A DNA stretch of 64,000 bases from an uncultured Lachnospiraceae bacterium. Its GTDB lineage: Bacteria > Bacillota > Clostridia > Lachnospirales > Lachnospiraceae. This document shows positions 59,209 to 64,000 of the stretch, one piece after another; position 1 is the first letter of the stretch, and each line of letters begins with the position of its first letter. The translations under genes and the position numbers were made by a program. The notes below the pieces were generated by a model. That model did no database searches, was not told where the DNA came from, and was given only the letters and a program-made list of their open reading frames with translations. The stretch is taken from positions 51,682 through 115,681 of the forward strand of contig CAMXIK010000009.1 in NCBI GenBank assembly GCA_947243855.1, given 5' to 3'.

Positions 59209-60075
59209 ATGGCTGATTTGGGAAATTATACAAACACATCGGAGATCCTTAAGAAATACCAGTTTCGTATGCAGAAAAAGTATGGGCAGAACTTTCTGAT
59301 TGATGCGAATATTCTCCGCAAGATCGTGGAGGCGGCGCAGATTACGGAAGAGGACTGTGTTTTGGAGATCGGACCGGGGATCGGGACGATGACGCAGTAT
59401 CTTGCGGAAGCGGCGGGACGAGTGACTGCCGTTGAGATCGACAAGGGATTGATTCCGATATTGGAGGATACGCTATCTTCTTATCATAATGTCACCATTT
59501 TGTGCGAGGATATTTTGAAAGTGGATTTGGCGGCGCTTTCGGAGAAAAATGGCGGCAAACCTTTAAAGGTTGTGGCGAATCTTCCTTATTACATAACAAC
59601 GCCTATTATTATGGCGCTTTTCGAGAGTCATGTGCCGCTTGCAAGCGTCACGGTTATGGTACAGAATGAGGTGGCGGAACGTATGCAGACAGGACCCGGC
59701 TCGAAAGATTATGGGGCGCTGTCGCTGGCGGTGCAGTATTATGCGAAACCGGAGATTGTGGCCAAAGTGCCGGCTTCCTGTTTTTTGCCCCGGCCGAACG
59801 TGGACAGCGCCGTGGTGCGCCTGATTAGATATGAAAAACCGCCGGTTGGCGCTGCGGACGAGGCTTTTCTTTTTGCTGTGATCAGAGCTTCCTTTAACCA
59901 GAGGCGCAAGACCTTGGCAAATGGCTTGGCAAATGCGGGAGAGCTTGGGCTTACAAGGGGACAGGTGGAAGAGGCGCTTGGGGAGATGGGGCTTTCCAAA
60001 ACTGTGCGCGGCGAAACGCTTACTTTAGAACAGTTTTCAGAATTGTCCGACCGGCTTTTGCGGGTGCGGGCGTAA
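59209..60075 (+). CDS. rsmA/ksgA: 16S rRNA dimethyladenosine transferase
   Basis: A 288-residue methyltransferase that dimethylates two adjacent adenosines in helix 45 of 16S rRNA. Motifs: YGQNFLIDANILRKI (N-terminal), SAM-binding LEIGPGIGTMTQYLAE (about 46-61), NLPYYITTPI (catalytic NxPY, about 124-133), and RRKTLANGL in the C-terminal domain. It starts two bases after the tatD stop, so translation is coupled. Length is normal. Confidence 0.95.
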   Translation: MADLGNYTNTSEILKKYQFRMQKKYGQNFLIDANILRKIVEAAQITEEDCVLEIGPGIGTMTQYLAEAAGRVTAVEIDKGLIPILEDTLSSYHNVTILCEDILKVDLAALSEKNGGKPLKVVANLPYYITTPIIMALFESHVPLASVTVMVQNEVAERMQTGPGSKDYGALSLAVQYYAKPEIVAKVPASCFLPRPNVDSAVVRLIRYEKPPVGAADEAFLFAVIRASFNQRRKTLANGLANAGELGLTRGQVEEALGEMGLSKTVRGETLTLEQFSELSDRLLRVRA

Positions 60076-60169
60076 ACGGTTGTTTGGGAAAAAATACAAG
60101 ATAAAGGGATATTTTTGAAAACAGACTCCATATATTGGGAGAAGAGGTACTTTTTTTCAGCGGAATTTA

Positions 60170-60198
60170 TTTACATTGACAAGGGACTATGGTAAACT
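60170..60198 (+). promoter_or_regulatory. Promoter of the TPR/pseudo-AAA gene
   Basis: TTTACA (60170-60175) and TAAACT (60193-60198) with a 17-bp spacer and extended -10 (TGG before TAAACT). A TTGACA at 60176-60181 has no -10 at a suitable distance. Confidence 0.45.
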
Positions 60199-60219
60199 GA
60201 AACAGATAATAGGGTCATT

Positions 60220-62868
60220 GTGCAGACAGATAAAAGAGTAAAATACGTTGATGAGGTGGGTACCTTGGATAAATTTGAGTACAAAGCCAGCGCCGATGAG
60301 ATCAAGGCGCTGATTGCAGAAGGAGATTTCGCGGAAGCGGTAAAGATTGCGGATAAAATTGACTGGCGCAGGGTCAGAAGTGTGATGATGCTGTGCACGA
60401 TCAGTGATTTGTATAAGATTAACAGACGTTTTCAGGAGAGCAAAGACATTCTCCTGATGGCTTATGAGAAACATCCGACGGGCAGACTGATCATCTATTC
60501 TCTGTGTGAACTATGCATTAAGATGGGAGAGTACGATCAGGCCAGCGAATACTATAAAGAGTTCGTACAGATCGCGCCGAGAGATACGGGGCGCTATGTT
60601 TTGCAATACCGGCTTTATGAAGCGCTGGATGTGAGCATAGAGGAACGGATCGCGATTCTGGAAGAGTTTAAGAAGAGAGAGCCTAGAGAAAAATGGGTAT
60701 ATGAACTGGCATATCTCTATCACCGCATCGGTCTGACGACGAAGTGTGTGGAAGAATGCGACGAGATGTTCCTCTGGTTCGGTGAGGGGAGATATGTCAT
60801 AAAGGCATTGGAGTTAAAGGCGCTGCATCAGCCTCTCAGCCCAGAGCAGCAGGATAAGTATGACGCCTATATAGAGGGCAGAAGCGCCGGGGAAGACGTA
60901 GATGACGACGAACCGGAGCCGGAGATTGAGGAAGAATCTATCGACGAGATGGAGGAGGAATTTCCAGAGGACGAGCCGGAAGAGGAACTAGAAGAGGAAA
61001 TGACCGACGACGGCGGGGATGAAGAGGCGGTATCTATGCAGGACGTCCTTTCTGCACCCACGACGGAACTGCCGGAGGTCAAGACGGTTGATGTAGGGCA
61101 GTATAACACGATCAATCTGCAAATGGCTCTGGCCGAAAGTATGAAGGAAGTCCTTGCGGATGATGAGGAGCCGGAGGACGCGGACGACGGCGCCCGGGAG
61201 ATCGAGGAGATTGAAGAAAGCGCAGAGGTTTTTGCGGCGGATGAGCCGGAAGAATTTGAGGAATCTGAGGAACCGGATGATTTGGAGGAGGAGAAGCCTT
61301 CTTCGATTACGGACGCCCTGATTGCCCCGCTTTTGGAGGAGACGGCGGAGCTTCCCGTGGTGAAAAATACAAATGTCCTGAATGAGGCGGAGCTGCAGAA
61401 AGCCAGCGAGGAGATCGTGCGGGACGATACGCTGGTGTTTGACGCGCAGAAAATTATTGAAGAAATGACGAGGGAGGCCGAGCGATTGCAGGCAAGGGCG
61501 CTTCGTGAGCAGGCGATGGCGTCTCAGAAACCTTCGGAGTATGATAAATTTCTTTCACAGGAGTACGACGGACAGCTCAGTATTGTGCTGCCTGATGCGG
61601 CGAAGGTAGAAAAGCAGATTACGGGACAGCTCAGTATTGATGATATTATGGCTGAGTGGGAACAGATGAAGCAGGATAACAAGGAGAAGCGGATGGAGGA
61701 TGTTCGTCAGCATATCCTTGCCCAGACGGGAAGCCTGTTTGCAAATTTTGATGAGGCGACCAAGAACGGCCTTTTGGAGGAGCTGGAGAAGGCGTTTATG
61801 GCAGCCATCATGAAAGAGTCCGGGAAAAAACCACAGGTGAAAAAAGTAGTTTTTCCGGATGATGAGTTAGAGGATGCAGCAGCCTCAAGGAAGGAAAAGC
61901 CGGTTCCGAGGAGACAGGAGACAGAGGAAGAAGAACAGGAACAGGAAACGGTTGTGATAGAAGCGGAGCCGGAAGAAACTGCGGAGGCGGAAGAGACTGC
62001 GCAGGCGCAGCAGCCGGAGGGGAAGAACGAACCCGCAAAGCCCGGGAAGACAGCGAAAGAACCGGCAGGAAAGACGCAGACCGAAGAAGCAGATGCAGGG
62101 GAAGAGCAGGGTAAGGACAGAGAGTTAAGCGTGGAGGAGCAGGAGCTTTTCGGCAAATTCGTCCATCAGCGTAAGTCCAGAAGACAGTTGATTCATACGT
62201 TGGACAATATGAGTCTGGCGTCCTGCACGGGCAATATTATTATTACCGGCGAGGAAGAGATTACAACGCTGGCTTTGGCGAAAGCGTTGATTCGCGAGAT
62301 GCAGTACAATGACAATAATTTTTCCGGCAAAGTTGCGAAGGTGGAGGGACCTGTCCTTAACAAGAAGGATGTGGAGGCGACTTTCTCAAAGCTTGACAAC
62401 GGCGCGCTGATTATCGCCGAGGCTGCAAAATTGAAACAGGCCACGGTGGCTTCCATCATAAAAGTGTTGGAAAAAGAAAAAATGGGTATCTTGGTTCTGC
62501 TGGCTGGAACGAAGACGGAGATCGACAATCTGCTTAAGAAAAATAAGGCGCTTGTCAATAACTTTAATCTGCGGGTAGACGTTGAGCCGTTGGACGATGA
62601 ATCTTTGGTGGCATATGCGAAGCAGTATGCGGAGGAACAGGAATATTCCATTGACGAATTCGGTATTTTGGCGCTTCATACGAGGATCGCGGATAAACAG
62701 ACAAACGACCATGAGGTGACGCTCGCAGAAGTGAGAGAGTTGGTAGATGAGGCGATCGAATATGCCAATAAAAAAACGCCAAAACATTTTATGGATATTT
62801 TGCTCGCGAAGAGGTATGATGAAGAGGACATGATTATTTTGCGTGAAAAGGATTTTATGCATTACTAG
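60220..62868 (+). CDS. Large TPR protein with acidic linker and degenerate AAA+ domain
   Basis: The 882-residue protein has tetratricopeptide-like helices (about 15-210, DLYKINRRFQESKDILLMAYEKHP and similar). A very acidic, Glu-rich disordered middle (about 225-400) and a second charged region (about 575-645) follow. The C-terminal domain (about 645-870) has AAA+ features of the CbbX type (GKVAKVEGPVLNKKDVEATF, NGALIIAEAAKL, ILVLLAGT). The Walker A position reads ITGEEEITTLALAKAL without GKT, so ATP binding is doubtful. The start is uncertain: GTG 60220 has a 20-nt leader and no clear ribosome site, while TTG 60265 follows GAGGTGG. Role unknown; adaptor or scaffold is a reasonable guess. Confidence 0.8.
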   Translation: MQTDKRVKYVDEVGTLDKFEYKASADEIKALIAEGDFAEAVKIADKIDWRRVRSVMMLCTISDLYKINRRFQESKDILLMAYEKHPTGRLIIYSLCELCIKMGEYDQASEYYKEFVQIAPRDTGRYVLQYRLYEALDVSIEERIAILEEFKKREPREKWVYELAYLYHRIGLTTKCVEECDEMFLWFGEGRYVIKALELKALHQPLSPEQQDKYDAYIEGRSAGEDVDDDEPEPEIEEESIDEMEEEFPEDEPEEELEEEMTDDGGDEEAVSMQDVLSAPTTELPEVKTVDVGQYNTINLQMALAESMKEVLADDEEPEDADDGAREIEEIEESAEVFAADEPEEFEESEEPDDLEEEKPSSITDALIAPLLEETAELPVVKNTNVLNEAELQKASEEIVRDDTLVFDAQKIIEEMTREAERLQARALREQAMASQKPSEYDKFLSQEYDGQLSIVLPDAAKVEKQITGQLSIDDIMAEWEQMKQDNKEKRMEDVRQHILAQTGSLFANFDEATKNGLLEELEKAFMAAIMKESGKKPQVKKVVFPDDELEDAAASRKEKPVPRRQETEEEEQEQETVVIEAEPEETAEAEETAQAQQPEGKNEPAKPGKTAKEPAGKTQTEEADAGEEQGKDRELSVEEQELFGKFVHQRKSRRQLIHTLDNMSLASCTGNIIITGEEEITTLALAKALIREMQYNDNNFSGKVAKVEGPVLNKKDVEATFSKLDNGALIIAEAAKLKQATVASIIKVLEKEKMGILVLLAGTKTEIDNLLKKNKALVNNFNLRVDVEPLDDESLVAYAKQYAEEQEYSIDEFGILALHTRIADKQTNDHEVTLAEVRELVDEAIEYANKKTPKHFMDILLAKRYDEEDMIILREKDFMHY

Positions 62869-62901
62869 AAAAATAAATTTTAAGTAAACGGGGGGTTGTT
62901 T

Positions 62902-64000
62902 ATGGCGGTAAAGAAAACGGCTAAAACATTGGAAAAGCCAAAAAAGCAGGGAAAAACAGCGGCGGTAAAGACGGAGAAGAAGGTGGAAAGGAATGTGGCT
63001 GAGGAGGTATTTATCTCCGAGGCGGATCAGTATGTATTCGCGCAGGGAACGCATTATGATATCTATAAAAAGCTGGGCGCGCATCCTTCTGTGGAGAATG
63101 GCGTAAAGGGCATGTGCTTTGCCGTGTGGGCGCCTAATGCGGCCAGCGTGCATGTGATCGGAACCTTTAACGGCTGGGACGAAGAAAAGGATAAGATGGA
63201 GAAGCTTGGCCCCGGCGGCATTCACAAGCTGTTCATTCCGGGCGTGGGCGAAAATGAACTTTACAAATTTCTGATTCGGACGCCTGCCGGAGAGAAACTC
63301 TATAAGGCCGATCCTTTTGCAAACTATGCGGAGATGCGCCCGGGAAATGCTTCCAAAACCTTTGATATCAGCAAGTTTAAATGGACGGACGGCGCGTGGC
63401 TTGCCGAGAGAGAGAAGAAGGATTATAACAAAGAGCCTATGGCAATTTACGAGTGCCATATCGGTTCGTGGATGAAGCATCCAGACGGAACCGAAGAAGG
63501 CTTTTACAATTACCGGGAATTTGCGGACCGGGTAGTAGAGTATCTGAAAGAGATGCACTACACGCACATAGAGCTTATGGGAATCGCGGAATATCCTTTC
63601 GACGGTTCTTGGGGATATCAGGTGACGGGTTATTTTGCGCCTACGTCCAGACATGGCAATCCTTCGGATTTTATGTATTTAATTAATTTGTTACATAAAA
63701 ATAAGATCGGTGTGATTCTCGACTGGGTTCCAGCTCATTTTGCGACCGATGCGCATGGTCTTGGCCGTTTTGACGGGCAATGTATTTTCGAGCATCCCGA
63801 TCCGAGGATCGGAGAGCATCCTGATTGGGGTACTAAGATTTTCAATTATGCGAAAAATGAGGTTAGAAATTTCTTGATTGCAAATGTGCTTTACTGGATC
63901 AGGGAGTTTCATATCGACGGTATCCGGATTGACGCGGTGGCTTCCATGCTGTATCTGGATTACAGCAAGCAGGCTGGGCAGTGGGTGCCCAATAAATACG
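62902..64000 (+). CDS. glgB: 1,4-alpha-glucan branching enzyme, N-terminal part (runs off the window)
   Basis: 366 codons of a GH13 branching enzyme, continuing past 64000. A Lys-rich, low-complexity extension (about 1-45) precedes the N-terminal carbohydrate-binding domain (GMCFAVWAPNAASVHVIGTFNGWD) and the catalytic barrel (YECHIGSWM, HIELMGIAEYPFDGSWGYQVTGYFAPTSR, VILDWVPAHF, DGIRIDAVASMLYLDYS). The nucleophile Asp lies in IRIDAVASM. It transfers alpha-1,6 branches during glycogen synthesis. The start follows GGGGGTTGTTT. No other glg gene is inside the window. Confidence 0.95.
   Translation, partial: MAVKKTAKTLEKPKKQGKTAAVKTEKKVERNVAEEVFISEADQYVFAQGTHYDIYKKLGAHPSVENGVKGMCFAVWAPNAASVHVIGTFNGWDEEKDKMEKLGPGGIHKLFIPGVGENELYKFLIRTPAGEKLYKADPFANYAEMRPGNASKTFDISKFKWTDGAWLAEREKKDYNKEPMAIYECHIGSWMKHPDGTEEGFYNYREFADRVVEYLKEMHYTHIELMGIAEYPFDGSWGYQVTGYFAPTSRHGNPSDFMYLINLLHKNKIGVILDWVPAHFATDAHGLGRFDGQCIFEHPDPRIGEHPDWGTKIFNYAKNEVRNFLIANVLYWIREFHIDGIRIDAVASMLYLDYSKQAGQWVPNKY

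Noticed and set aside
60867..61115. Ser-rich minus-strand frames opposite the acidic linker
   Set aside because: Antisense of Glu/Asp-rich coding DNA. A similar effect occurs at 61707-62156.
62386..63654. A 422-codon minus-strand frame opposite the 3' end of the TPR gene and glgB
   Set aside because: It lies antisense to two well-supported genes, with a composition that mirrors them.

Overview
The window reads as a chromosomal segment of a Gram-positive member of the Clostridia, most likely family Lachnospiraceae. This rests on gene content: GHKL/LytTR and YesMN-type two-component systems, a BlaI/BlaR1 pair, CarD-like, HxlR and ComFB proteins, a lipoprotein sugar-binding protein, SirTM with a zinc macrodomain, strong AGGAGG-type ribosome-binding sites, and moderate GC content. 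No rRNA, CRISPR array, phage or complete insertion sequence was seen. One tRNA (Lys, anticodon CTT) is present.

Layout. 1-2000: the end of a membrane protein, a candidate small RNA on the minus strand, and a soluble GHKL kinase with a LytTR regulator. 2000-9500: four ABC half-transporters forming two tandem copies of one heterodimeric exporter, with a structured leader. 9500-11250: endonuclease IV and an LD-carboxypeptidase-like protein. 11250-13170: an XRE regulator carrying 16 hydrophobic pentapeptide repeats, and a DUF1848 protein. 13190-17910: a sensor kinase and OmpR-type regulator separated by an oppositely oriented Glu-rich surface protein gene. 18100-20260: an AgrC/LytTR-type pair, followed by a candidate small RNA. 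20600-25530: 2-hydroxyacid dehydrogenase, MTA/SAH deaminase, HDOD protein and S-adenosylhomocysteine hydrolase. 25650-30120: M18 aminopeptidase, AAA/DUF4143 ATPase, AraC-GyrI regulator and a PIN/RelB-like toxin-antitoxin pair. 30230-35900: BlaI/BlaR1-like pair, macrodomain plus SirTM sirtuin, a beta-lactamase-fold-like protein and an HxlR regulator. 35930-44410: an ABC exporter, then an OmpR regulator/kinase pair split by an AlbA-domain gene, and the FtsX-type ABC transporter it probably controls. 44550-49240: CheC-like protein, CarD-like regulator, ECF sigma/anti-sigma pair, ComFB and a predicted metal-efflux permease. 49470-58110: a sugar ABC transporter whose binding protein has two fused copies of the binding domain, then a YesN/YesM pair and a degenerate ABC ATPase. 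58160-64000: tRNA-Lys, TatD, KsgA, a large TPR/pseudo-AAA protein and the start of glycogen branching enzyme.

The strongest candidate for an undescribed system is 49466-58107. A complete importer (RbsA-like ATPase, permease, double-domain lipoprotein) is followed by a response regulator, a sensor kinase and an RbsA-shaped protein that has lost the nucleotide-binding motifs. The last two genes overlap by 4 bp. I infer a sugar-sensing module in which a dead ATPase may couple transporter and kinase. Secondary candidates are the duplicated exporter with its leader (1958-9495), the AlbA gene lodged inside a two-component operon, and the BlaR1-like receptor with an unfamiliar C-terminal region.
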